The position numbers and the translations under genes are program-made. A stretch of 64,000 bases of DNA from Candidatus Gemmiger excrementigallinarum (lineage in GTDB: Bacteria > Bacillota > Clostridia > Oscillospirales > Ruminococcaceae). Positions within the stretch are counted from its first letter, which is position 1. Each line of letters opens with the position of its first letter. The DNA is taken from assembly GCA_019116445.1 (NCBI GenBank), contig DXBP01000050.1:1-64000 (forward strand), written 5' to 3'. This document shows, in pieces, positions 32,421 to 40,348 of this stretch. The notes beneath the pieces are model-generated. The model was not told the origin of the DNA. It did no database searches and saw nothing but the letters and a program-made list of their open reading frames with translations.

Positions 32421-33812
32421 ATGGCCGTGTTCAAAGCCATTTATAACTTGCTCTGGGGGGACCTTGTGGAGATCCCGCTGCCGGGCGGCAGTACCCTGGG
32501 ATTGTCGCTGTTGGTGATGATCCTGGTCCCGGCGGGGGTCTATTTTACGGTGCGTACACGGTTTTTGCCTTTCCGCCTGTTCCCCGAAATGGTCCGCGTC
32601 ACCCTGTCCAACAACAAAAAGACCGAGCACGGCCTTTCCGGTGTGCAGGCGCTCATCGTTTCCACAGCCTGCCGCGTGGGAATGGGCAATCTTGTGGGCG
32701 TGGTGGCGGCCATCTCCGCCGGCGGCGCAGGTGCCGTGTTCTGGATGTGGATCATGGCGCTGCTGGGGTCCTCCACTGCCTTCATTGAGGCGACCCTGGC
32801 TCAGCTTTATAAAGAAAAAGACCCCCTTTACGGCGGGTACCGGGGCGGCCCGGCCTACTATCTCCATGCGCTGTTTGTGCCCAAGGGCAGCCGCCGCAAA
32901 CATTCGGTGATCGCGGCGCTTTTTGCGCTGTCGGGGCTTATCTGCTGGTGCGGCATCAGCCAGGTCACCAGCAATTCCATTTCAGCTTCTTTTGAAAATG
33001 CTTTCCATATCCCGCCGCTGTATTCCACCATCGCGCTGGTCATCGTGGCGGCTGTCATCGTGCTGCGCAAGCACGCCACCGTCCGTGTGCTGGACATCAT
33101 GGTCCCGGTCATGGCGGCCTGCTATTTCTTCATCACGCTGTTTATCATTCTTAAGAATGCGCCGCTGCTGCCCGGCGTGTTCAGCCGCATTTTTGCCGAG
33201 GCCTTCGGCCTGCGCCAGGTGGTGGGCGGCGGTATCGGCGCCGTCATTATGAACGGTACCAAGCGCGGGCTGTTCTCCAATGAAGCGGGCTCCGGGTCCG
33301 CGCCCTGCGCGGCGGCTGCTTCCCACATCGACCACCCGGCCAAGGCCGGCCTTTTGCAGGCGTTGGGTGTCTTTATTGATACGCTGGTCATCTGCAGCTG
33401 CTCGGCCATGATCATGCTGCTGACCCCTGCGGAACTTACCAACGGTCTGGAAGGCATGGACCTGCTGCAAGCCGCCATGCGGTATCATCTGGGCGAGTTC
33501 GGTGTTATCTTTATTGCGGTGATCCTGTGGCTGTTCAGCCTGTCCACCTTCCTGGGCATCCTGTTCTATGCACGGTCCAATGTGGCGTACCTGTTCGGCG
33601 ACCGCTGGGGCGCCCAGCTGGCTTATAAGATTCTGGCGTTGGTCATGCTGTTTATCGGCGGGCTTGCGGCCTACCAGTTCGTGTGGGACCTGGGGGACGT
33701 GGGCGTGGGCCTGATGACGGTGTTCAACATGATCGCACTGTTCCCGTTGGCCCCCAAGGCACTGGCCTCCCTGCGGGACTACGAGAAAAACGTTATGCAC
33801 AAATCTTCCTGA
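32421..33812 (+). CDS. Alanine/glycine:cation symporter (AgcS family)
   Basis: 463 residues with about ten to eleven membrane segments, an importer of alanine or glycine with sodium or protons. Hallmarks are PFRLFPEMVRV, GLSGVQALIVSTACRVGMGNLVGVV (the typical form has GTGNI), the FWMWIMALLGSSTAFIEATLAQ block, and the NEAGSGSAPCAAAAS motif. Near the usual G[TA]GN the chain reads VGMGN, a common variant. ATG 32421 with AGAGG upstream starts the protein. It has a strong terminator at 33831-33862. Confidence 0.93.
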   Translation: MAVFKAIYNLLWGDLVEIPLPGGSTLGLSLLVMILVPAGVYFTVRTRFLPFRLFPEMVRVTLSNNKKTEHGLSGVQALIVSTACRVGMGNLVGVVAAISAGGAGAVFWMWIMALLGSSTAFIEATLAQLYKEKDPLYGGYRGGPAYYLHALFVPKGSRRKHSVIAALFALSGLICWCGISQVTSNSISASFENAFHIPPLYSTIALVIVAAVIVLRKHATVRVLDIMVPVMAACYFFITLFIILKNAPLLPGVFSRIFAEAFGLRQVVGGGIGAVIMNGTKRGLFSNEAGSGSAPCAAAASHIDHPAKAGLLQALGVFIDTLVICSCSAMIMLLTPAELTNGLEGMDLLQAAMRYHLGEFGVIFIAVILWLFSLSTFLGILFYARSNVAYLFGDRWGAQLAYKILALVMLFIGGLAAYQFVWDLGDVGVGLMTVFNMIALFPLAPKALASLRDYEKNVMHKSS

Positions 33813-33830
33813 ATCCGGAACGGCTAACCC

Positions 33831-33862
33831 GGGCAGCGCGGAAAACGCGCTGCCCGTTTTTT
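33831..33862 (+). terminator. Terminator of the symporter gene
   Basis: GGGCAGCGCG pairs with CGCGCTGCCC around GAAAA, followed by GTTTTTT. Confidence 0.85.
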
Positions 33863-34024
33863 ATTGAAGAAGGTGCAAGTTTTTTGCTGTAAAAGGATGG
33901 TCGGTATGTGATATAATCTGTTTTATATACAAATGGGAGGCAAAACACAAACAATAGGGATGGGCCGGCGAATCCTTTTGGCCGGTCGCGGAGGAGGTGT
34001 TCTACCGTATAAAAGGAGATAAGA

Positions 34025-34729
34025 GTGAGAACGGTGCGGCGGATGCTGCGCCTGAACTCGGAGAGCGGATACCCATTCAGTGAGGTGTATATGAAACATT
34101 TTTTAAGTGAAAACGGAAAACTGTATCGTTTGCTGGAGTTGATCATGGAATTGGGCGCCATGAACGTTCTGTTCCTGCTCTGCTCCATCCCGCTTTTTAC
34201 CATAGGGCCTGCCTATGTGGCGCTGTTGGCTTGCGCGGATGCCTTTTGGAAAGAGGAGGGAAGACCCACATTCAGCTACTTTTTTAAGAAGTTCCGGGCG
34301 GCGTTCCTGCCCTCGGTGTTGGTTGGCTGTGTTGCAAGCCTGGTGTTCATACTGCTGGCTTACAATATGCTCTTCACGCTGGTGGCTTTTGCCGGTGCTG
34401 TACGTATTGTACTGCTGGGCGTGTACTTTTTGCTTGTGATTGTAATGCTGGCGTTCGTCTATCATCTGGCACGGATAATCGGCTGTTTTCAGAATTTTCG
34501 CACAAAGTATCTGAAGGCGGCTTTGCTGGCGACGGTGGCTCATTTGCCCCGGGGATTGGGGATCGCTGCGGCTATGGTGTCCCCGCTGGTACTGCTGTTT
34601 TTCCCTATGGGCGTGATCCTCGCTTTGCTGCCGGTGATGCTGTTCTTCTGGTTTTCCACGGCGTCAGTTTTGTGTATAAAGCTGTCGGCCGATTACATGG
34701 ATGAGATTGAGGAATATTGTAAAAATTAA
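34025..34729 (+). CDS. DUF624 (YesL-like) membrane protein
   Basis: 234 residues with five to six membrane segments. The block LYRLLELIMELGAMNVLFLLCSIPLFTIGPA is the family signature (usual form: NllwllcslPvvTiGPs). DUF624 proteins are found beside sugar ABC transporters, as here, but their role is not known. GTG 34025 has an excellent AAGGAG 6 bases upstream. ATG 34091 would remove 22 residues and fit the family length better, so the start is uncertain. TATAAT at 33913-33918 is a likely -10. Confidence 0.8.
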   Translation: MRTVRRMLRLNSESGYPFSEVYMKHFLSENGKLYRLLELIMELGAMNVLFLLCSIPLFTIGPAYVALLACADAFWKEEGRPTFSYFFKKFRAAFLPSVLVGCVASLVFILLAYNMLFTLVAFAGAVRIVLLGVYFLLVIVMLAFVYHLARIIGCFQNFRTKYLKAALLATVAHLPRGLGIAAAMVSPLVLLFFPMGVILALLPVMLFFWFSTASVLCIKLSADYMDEIEEYCKN

Positions 34730-34730
34730 T

Positions 34731-34746
34731 GGGAAAACGCTTTCCC
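34731..34746. promoter_or_regulatory. LacI-type operator candidate
   Basis: GGGAAAACGCTTTCCC is a near-perfect inverted repeat with a central CG, the form bound by LacI-family regulators. It lies just after the DUF624 stop and about 100 bases before the lacI-type promoter. A second inverted repeat (GTTTTGA/TCAAAAC, 34759-34779) follows. Confidence 0.5.
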
Positions 34747-34844
34747 GCCCGGAAAAATGTTTTGACGAAATGTTCAAAACGGGAAGCTGCATTTGTGCAG
34801 CATATCAAAAAAATGGGAAAGAAATTGCAAAATTTTGGAATTGC

Positions 34845-34873
34845 TTGACATGGAAATAAAGGCTATGTACAAT
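34845..34873 (+). promoter_or_regulatory. Promoter of the LacI-family regulator gene
   Basis: A perfect TTGACA (34845-34850), a 17-base spacer and TACAAT (34868-34873). Confidence 0.8.
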
Positions 34874-34922
34874 AAGGGCACAGTAAGCCTTTTCCTGCAT
34901 TGAATGATTGAGGATTCATACT

Positions 34923-35942
34923 ATGGCTATCACAATTGATGACATTGCGAAAGAGGCAAACGTATCCATTGCCACGGTATCCCGTGTGATCAATGGTTCC
35001 AAGACGGTGAGTCCCGAGCTGCGCAACCGGGTCATGGAGGCGGTAAATCGCAATCATTTTCGCCCCAATACCTTTGCAAGGGCGCTCACCACCAACAAGT
35101 CCAATATCATTGGCATCATTGTAACGGATATCTCCAACCCGGTTATCTCCTCTTTGGTAAAAGGGATTCACCAGGTTTGCCAGGAACGGGGATTTACGGT
35201 GATGATCTGTGAATCCGGCGGCAACAAGGACAACGAGAAAGCGCTGCTGTACCGGATGGAGGAGCAGCACTCCACGGGAGTTTTGCTGGCGGGTGTGGAT
35301 ATTGACCAGGAAAGCGTGCGTACCATGCTGAACCTGAGCTATCCCGTGGTCCTGGTCACGCAGGAGGCCAACGATGGCAAACATGCGGTGACCACGGTGA
35401 TCCATGATAATGTATCCGCCATTGCGGATGCCGTTCGATTCCTGTATGCCAACGGACACCGGAGGATCGCTTTTATCGGCGGGCCCGAGCGGGACTATTC
35501 CAACGGCAGCAAGCGGCTGGAGGGGTTCCGCCAGGCGGCGGAGGAACTTTCGCTGGAGATTCCGGATTCTTACATTCTTCATGGGAATTTTACCTACGAA
35601 AGCGGTGCAGATTGTATGCGCCGTCTGTATGAGGAAAACACAGAACTGCCCACAGCGGTAATGGCGTGCTCTGACCTGATGGCCATTGGCGCCATCTCCT
35701 GCGCGGGGCGCCTGGGACTGCGTGTTCCCGACGATCTTTCCATCATGGGTGTGGACGATTCGGATCTGGCCCGTTATTTCAGCCCCGCATTGACCACCGT
35801 CAGGATCCCGTATTTCGACGAGGGAAAAACAGCAGCCAATGTGTTGTTTGACCTTGTGGAAAGCGGAATGAAAACGACCGGAAGCATAACACATATTCCG
35901 CACAAGGTGATCCGTCGTTTCACGGTGAAGGATATTCGGTAA
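34923..35942 (+). CDS. LacI-family transcriptional regulator
   Basis: 339 residues. The N-terminal helix-turn-helix ITIDDIAKEANVSIATVSRV, followed by the hinge region FRPNTFARALTTNKS, is standard. The periplasmic-binding-like effector domain (NIIGIIVTDISNPVISSLV, FIGGPERDYSNGSKRLEGF, DDLSIMGVDDSDLARYFSPALTTV) fills the rest. ATG 34923 with TTGAGGA upstream was chosen; a GTG five codons earlier adds nothing conserved. It precedes and probably controls the transport operon, and the GGGAAAACGCTTTCCC site suggests autoregulation. The effector is likely a sugar or sugar phosphate. Confidence 0.95.
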   Translation: MAITIDDIAKEANVSIATVSRVINGSKTVSPELRNRVMEAVNRNHFRPNTFARALTTNKSNIIGIIVTDISNPVISSLVKGIHQVCQERGFTVMICESGGNKDNEKALLYRMEEQHSTGVLLAGVDIDQESVRTMLNLSYPVVLVTQEANDGKHAVTTVIHDNVSAIADAVRFLYANGHRRIAFIGGPERDYSNGSKRLEGFRQAAEELSLEIPDSYILHGNFTYESGADCMRRLYEENTELPTAVMACSDLMAIGAISCAGRLGLRVPDDLSIMGVDDSDLARYFSPALTTVRIPYFDEGKTAANVLFDLVESGMKTTGSITHIPHKVIRRFTVKDIR

Positions 35943-36015
35943 CCGGCAAGACCCGTCTGCTTATCCGAAGAAAAGACAAAAAGGTAAAGGGACGTTTGAG
36001 GCTCCCTGCACTGTG

Positions 36016-36036
36016 CATGATAGGTACGGTATCATG
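36016..36036. promoter_or_regulatory. Inverted repeat 1 in transport-operon leader
   Basis: CATGATA and TATCATG separated by 7 bases: a 7+7 dyad and candidate operator. Confidence 0.4.
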
Positions 36037-36059
36037 TGTTTTGTGAGATTCTTCTGCTT

Positions 36060-36077
36060 CATAAAAGTGGTTTTATG
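36060..36077. promoter_or_regulatory. Inverted repeat 2 in transport-operon leader
   Basis: CATAAAA and TTTTATG separated by GTGG: a perfect 7+7 dyad. Confidence 0.4.
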
Positions 36078-36109
36078 CAATTTGCGTAAAGGCTTTCATG
36101 TGGTTTCGT

Positions 36110-36133
36110 CTTTATCCTTGTAAAAGGATAAAG
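36110..36133 (+). promoter_or_regulatory. 10-bp hairpin before the binding-protein gene
   Basis: CTTTATCCTT pairs perfectly with AAGGATAAAG around GTAA. It lies just 5' of the ribosome binding site (GAAGGGA near 36146) and could regulate translation or stabilise the mRNA. Confidence 0.45.
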
Positions 36134-36161
36134 TGAATTTTAATTGAAGGGAGCATATCAA

Positions 36162-37487
36162 ATGAACACAGGAAAGAAGATCATGTCGCTTACTCTTGCA
36201 TCGGCAATGGTGTTGTCCTTGGCCGCCTGCGGCAATACCGCCGCAAGCAGCACCGGCACCAGCAGCACAGGGGAAGCAGCCAGCAGCGGTGGGACGGAGG
36301 CCTCCGAACCCATTACCTTGACCTTTGCCTTTGACGAAGGCGTCGGGGAAGCGACCCAGGCCGCCATTGAGGATTTCAATGCCAGCCAGGACCAGATCGT
36401 GGTAGAGTCTTACCGTCTGCCGCAGGACGCCAACAACCTCCATGACGACTTTGTCAACAAGATGGTGGCAGAGGATACCAGCGTAGACGTGATGGCTCTG
36501 GACGTAACGTACGTTTCCGAGTTTGCCGCCGCGGGCTGGATCGAGCCGATGACCGATATGTTCACACAGGAAGAGCTGGATGCCCTCCTGAGTGGTACCG
36601 TGGAAGGCGCTACCTATGACGGTACGCTGTATGCGGCCCCCTGGTTCACCAACGCCTCCGCGCTGTTCTACCGCACGGACGTGCTGGAAGAACTGGGCAT
36701 CACCGAAGTTCCCACCACCTATGACGGCTGGATCGAAGTCTTTGAGCAGCTGCCCGAAGATTCCGGCATTGAGTACGCCTTCTCTTACCAGGGCGGCCAG
36801 AGCGAGTCCATGGTATGCAACTGGGTGGAGTTCCTGTGGAGCTTCGGCGGTGACGTGCTGGATGCCGAGGGCAACCCCGTGGCCAACAGTGCAGAGAACA
36901 TTGCCGCTACGCAGCTGATGAAGGACTACATCGGCACCTACGCTGCGGAAGGCACCACCACCTACAGCGAAACGGAGTCCCAGCAGATTTTCCAGGAAGG
37001 CAAGTCCCTGACCTGCCGCACCTGGTCCGGTACCTGGAACACCTTCAACGATGCGGAACAGTCCAATGTGGCCGGCAACGTGGGCATGACCGTTCTGCCT
37101 GTCCAGAACGAGGGCGACACGGCGCACAGCTGCCTGGGCGGCCTGGACCTGGTCATCAACACCTATATCAGCGATGAGCAGAAGGAAGCGGCCAAGACTT
37201 TCGTGAAGTGGCTGGTTTCTGAGGAGGCCGAAAAGACCTTTACCCTGCGTTCTGCGCAGCCGCCGACGGTGAAGGCTGTCTACTCTGATGCCGAAGTTCT
37301 GGAGCAGATTCCTTTCTACGCGGATTTCTTCAGCATCATCGAAAACGGCAAGAGCCGTCCGATCTCTCCCATGTATGCCGAGGTATCCGACGCGATCCAG
37401 CGCAATGTGCATAGCGCTCTGACCGGCGAAGTGGCCGTGGAGGAGGCGCTGAATACCCTGCAGGGCGAGTTGGAAGCCCTGAGCTAA
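36162..37487 (+). CDS. Sugar ABC transporter, extracellular solute-binding protein (family 1)
   Basis: 441 residues, a lipoprotein (LSLAACG, lipidated Cys near residue 22) with a Ser/Thr/Gly-rich linker. The mature part has the order of family 1 binding proteins: ITLTFAFDEGVGEATQAAIEDF, YVSEFAAAGWIEPMTDMFT, YAAPWFTNASALFYRTDVLEELG, FVKWLVSEEAEK. It captures a sugar for the two permeases that follow. ATG 36162 has GAAGGGA upstream. It is separated from the permease genes by a strong hairpin (37541-37583), which probably keeps the binding protein more abundant than the membrane parts. Confidence 0.95.
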   Translation: MNTGKKIMSLTLASAMVLSLAACGNTAASSTGTSSTGEAASSGGTEASEPITLTFAFDEGVGEATQAAIEDFNASQDQIVVESYRLPQDANNLHDDFVNKMVAEDTSVDVMALDVTYVSEFAAAGWIEPMTDMFTQEELDALLSGTVEGATYDGTLYAAPWFTNASALFYRTDVLEELGITEVPTTYDGWIEVFEQLPEDSGIEYAFSYQGGQSESMVCNWVEFLWSFGGDVLDAEGNPVANSAENIAATQLMKDYIGTYAAEGTTTYSETESQQIFQEGKSLTCRTWSGTWNTFNDAEQSNVAGNVGMTVLPVQNEGDTAHSCLGGLDLVINTYISDEQKEAAKTFVKWLVSEEAEKTFTLRSAQPPTVKAVYSDAEVLEQIPFYADFFSIIENGKSRPISPMYAEVSDAIQRNVHSALTGEVAVEEALNTLQGELEALS

Positions 37488-37540
37488 ATAGGAAACATAC
37501 TCCGGTGCAAACCGGAATGCCTGAGCCCTGAGCTGAAATG

Positions 37541-37583
37541 GCACACACATACGATGGCGGGACTCCTGTCATCGTATGTGTGC
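37541..37583 (+). terminator. Intercistronic hairpin between binding protein and permease genes
   Basis: CACACATACGATG pairs perfectly (13 bp) with CATCGTATGTGTG around a 13-base loop, followed by a short TTTC. It looks like a partial terminator or mRNA-stabilising structure. Confidence 0.65.
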
Positions 37584-37636
37584 TTTCAGAGCTGATTTCC
37601 GGGGCGATAGCAGACGGAATGGAGAGGAATGAGTAT

Positions 37637-38545
37637 ATGAAAAGTAAGAACCGGGGCAAGCTGACGTTCCGGCAGCAGGAGGCAAGAGCCGCCTGGATCA
37701 TGATGGCCCCTGCCCTTCTTCTGGTAGGCGTTATCGCGATCTACCCCATCCTGCGCACGTTTTGGATCAGCTTCCATGAGATGAATCTGAAGCGGCCCCA
37801 GTCCGGGTATCCCTTTGTCGGCCTGGAAAATTATGCCAAGATCTTTACGGATGCCCGAGCAGGTCAGGACATTCTTTTTACATTGAAATTTACCGTGGTA
37901 ACGGTTTTGCTGGAAATGATCATCGGCTTTGCAGCCGCACTGATCATGAACCGGACTTTTAAGGGACGGGGACTTGTGCGAGCCGCCATCCTGATTCCCT
38001 GGGCGATTCCCACATCCGTTTCTGCCATGATGTGGAAGTTTATCTATAACGATCAGTACGGTATGTTTAATGACGTGCTGTACCGGCTGGGGATTATCGA
38101 TGAGTACAAAGCCTGGCTGAGCACGTCGGACGGCAGTTTCCTGGCGCTTGTGATCACCGACGTGTGGAAAACCGCGCCCTATATGGCCTTGCTGATTCTG
38201 GCAGGCCTGCAGATGATCCCGGATGAACTGTATGAATCCGCCAAGCTGGATGGCGCCGGTGTGGTACAGCGCTTTGTGTACATCACACTGCCCATGACGC
38301 GCCGCTCGCTTCTGGTGGCGCTGCTGTTCCGTACGCTGGATGCTTTCCGCGTCTTCGACCTCATCAGCGTCATGACCGGCGGTGCCAACGGTACCGAGAG
38401 TATCGCGATCTACTCTTACACGCAGCTGATGACGTTCCTGGACTTCGGCTATGGTTCTGCGCTGTCGGTGCTGATCTTCGTTGTTGTATTCGCCATCAGT
38501 ATGGTTTATATGTTCTTCCTTCGGAAGGACCTGTCAGTGGACTAA
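37637..38545 (+). CDS. Sugar ABC transporter permease (MalF type)
   Basis: 302 residues with six membrane segments, binding-protein-dependent transport family. The EAA loop that contacts the ATPase reads ELYESAKLDGAGVVQRFVYITLP. The N-terminus ARAAWIMMAPALLLVGVIAIYPIL is typical of this subunit. ATG 37637 has GGAGAGG upstream; the longer frame through the hairpin is not likely. It is followed by the second permease after 12 bases. No ATPase gene is in the operon, so a shared MsmX-like ATPase is probably used. Confidence 0.94.
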   Translation: MKSKNRGKLTFRQQEARAAWIMMAPALLLVGVIAIYPILRTFWISFHEMNLKRPQSGYPFVGLENYAKIFTDARAGQDILFTLKFTVVTVLLEMIIGFAAALIMNRTFKGRGLVRAAILIPWAIPTSVSAMMWKFIYNDQYGMFNDVLYRLGIIDEYKAWLSTSDGSFLALVITDVWKTAPYMALLILAGLQMIPDELYESAKLDGAGVVQRFVYITLPMTRRSLLVALLFRTLDAFRVFDLISVMTGGANGTESIAIYSYTQLMTFLDFGYGSALSVLIFVVVFAISMVYMFFLRKDLSVD

Positions 38546-38557
38546 GGAGGCAACATC

Positions 38558-39397
38558 ATGACACAAAAAACAAAACAGCGTCTGGGCTGGGTTGCCTTCT
38601 ACCTCTTTGTTGTGGTCTTTTTGGTTATGTTGTTGCTGCCCTTCATCTGGCAGTTCCTGACGTCGATCAAACCGCTGAACGAGATCTCTGCCATGCCGGC
38701 CAAATGGATCCCCAGCTACATTCACTTTGATTTCTACGTGAATGTCTTTACCAAACATCCCTTTGCCCGGTATCTGTTCAACAGCGCCTTTGTGGCGATC
38801 TGCTCCACCTTGCTGAGCCTGGGTGTGGGTTCCACCGCCGCCTATGCCCTTTCCCGGCTGCGCTTTAAGGGCCGCAAGGTTTTGCTGATGTGTATTCTGA
38901 GCATCTCCATGTTCCCGACCATCGCGACCCTGTCGCCCCTGTATCTGATTCTGAAGAACCTGAAACTTCTGAATACCTATGCAGGTCTGATCATTCCCTA
39001 CATCACGTTCTCTCTGCCGATGGCCATCTGGCTTCTCTCCAGCTTCTTCGGTCAGCTTGACCGCGGCTACGAGGAGGCTGCCGCCATCGACGGCTGCAAC
39101 CGCAGACAGACCTTTGTCCGGATCATTCTTCCGCTGATCAAGCCGGCCATTTTCTCGGTAGGTCTGCTGGTGTTCATCAACTGCTGGAACGAGTATCTCT
39201 ACGCCCTTACGTTTATGCAGGCAGAAGAAATGCGGACGGTGCCTGTGGGTATCGCGCTGTTCCCCAGCAACTATCAGCTGCCCTGGGGCGATATGGCGGC
39301 TGCATCCATCGTGGTTACCGTACCGCTGATTCTGCTGGTGCTGATCTTCCAGAAGAACATTATCGCGGGCCTTACCACCGGCGGTATGAAGGGATAA
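38558..39397 (+). CDS. Sugar ABC transporter permease (MalG type)
   Basis: 279 residues with six membrane segments. The EAA loop reads GYEEAAAIDGCNRRQTFVRIILPLIKPA, and LPFIWQFLTSIKP and FINCWNEYLYALTF are family marks. It pairs with the MalF-type protein to form the channel. An AAGGAGG site precedes ATG 38558. Confidence 0.94.
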   Translation: MTQKTKQRLGWVAFYLFVVVFLVMLLLPFIWQFLTSIKPLNEISAMPAKWIPSYIHFDFYVNVFTKHPFARYLFNSAFVAICSTLLSLGVGSTAAYALSRLRFKGRKVLLMCILSISMFPTIATLSPLYLILKNLKLLNTYAGLIIPYITFSLPMAIWLLSSFFGQLDRGYEEAAAIDGCNRRQTFVRIILPLIKPAIFSVGLLVFINCWNEYLYALTFMQAEEMRTVPVGIALFPSNYQLPWGDMAAASIVVTVPLILLVLIFQKNIIAGLTTGGMKG

Positions 39398-39431
39398 AAC
39401 CATATAATTTCTATATATTGGAGGAATTTCC

Positions 39432-40328
39432 ATGCAGTACGTAACCTTATCCGATTCTCTCAGACTGAGCCGCGTTGTGGCCGGCTGTATGCGCACCGTG
39501 GGTGCCGGCATCTCCGGCGAAGAACTGCGCACGTTTGTGCACCGCTGCCTTGAACTGGGGATCGACAGCTTCGACCACGCGCCTGTTTACGGTGCCGGTG
39601 CCTGTGAGCAGATGTTCGGCGACGAGGTGCTGAAGGTCGAGCCTTCTCTTCGGGATCAGATCAAAATTGTTACGAAGGCAGGCATCATCCTGCCCGGACA
39701 GCGGGGAAACCGGCATATCTATTACGACTCCACCAAGGAGAATCTTCTCAAAGAGATGGACGCTTCCCTGAAGCGCCTGTCCACCGACCATGTGGACCTT
39801 CTGCTGATTCACCGGCCGGATGTGCTGGGCGACCCGGAGCAGACGGCGATGGCCCTTGAGCAGATCGTGCGGGAAGGCAAGGCGCTGCATGTGGGTGTTT
39901 CCAACTATGAGCCTTCTCAGTTTGAAACCCTGCAGAGCTATCTTTCCATCCCGCTGCTGGTGAATCAGATGGAGGTTTCCGTCAAAGCAACCTACAATTT
40001 CTTCAACGGCGTGGTGGATACCGCGATGAAGCACAAGACCGGCATCATGGCCTGGTCGCCGCTGGGCGGCGGCAGCGTGTTTGCCGGGCAGGATGAACAG
40101 TCCGTCCGCCTGCGCGAAACGCTCAGCGAGATCGCTGAGGCCAAAGGTGTGGCGATGGATACGGTCATGTATGCCTTTGTGCTGCGGCATCCCGCCAAGA
40201 TGATGGTGATTACCGGCACAATGAATCCCCAGCGCCTGCAGAATGCCGCAGCCGCACTGGATCTGGAACTCTCCTACGATGAGTGGTATGCGATCCTGGC
40301 GGCTTCCCGCGGCTTTGACGTTCCCTGA
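39432..40328 (+). CDS. Aldo/keto reductase
   Basis: 298 residues, a TIM-barrel NADPH-dependent oxidoreductase. The catalytic tetrad is visible: Asp and Tyr in DSFDHAPVYGAG, Lys in IVTKAGI and His in LLIHRPD. GVSNYEPSQFE and the NADPH-binding ITGTMNPQRLQ are family marks. It is close to YdhF-type reductases. It lies 34 bases after the MalG-type gene and 20 bases before the Gfo/Idh gene, so it probably acts on the imported sugar or its oxidised form. Confidence 0.92.
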   Translation: MQYVTLSDSLRLSRVVAGCMRTVGAGISGEELRTFVHRCLELGIDSFDHAPVYGAGACEQMFGDEVLKVEPSLRDQIKIVTKAGIILPGQRGNRHIYYDSTKENLLKEMDASLKRLSTDHVDLLLIHRPDVLGDPEQTAMALEQIVREGKALHVGVSNYEPSQFETLQSYLSIPLLVNQMEVSVKATYNFFNGVVDTAMKHKTGIMAWSPLGGGSVFAGQDEQSVRLRETLSEIAEAKGVAMDTVMYAFVLRHPAKMMVITGTMNPQRLQNAAAALDLELSYDEWYAILAASRGFDVP

Positions 40329-40348
40329 ACGAGGAGGGAAATTGCAGC

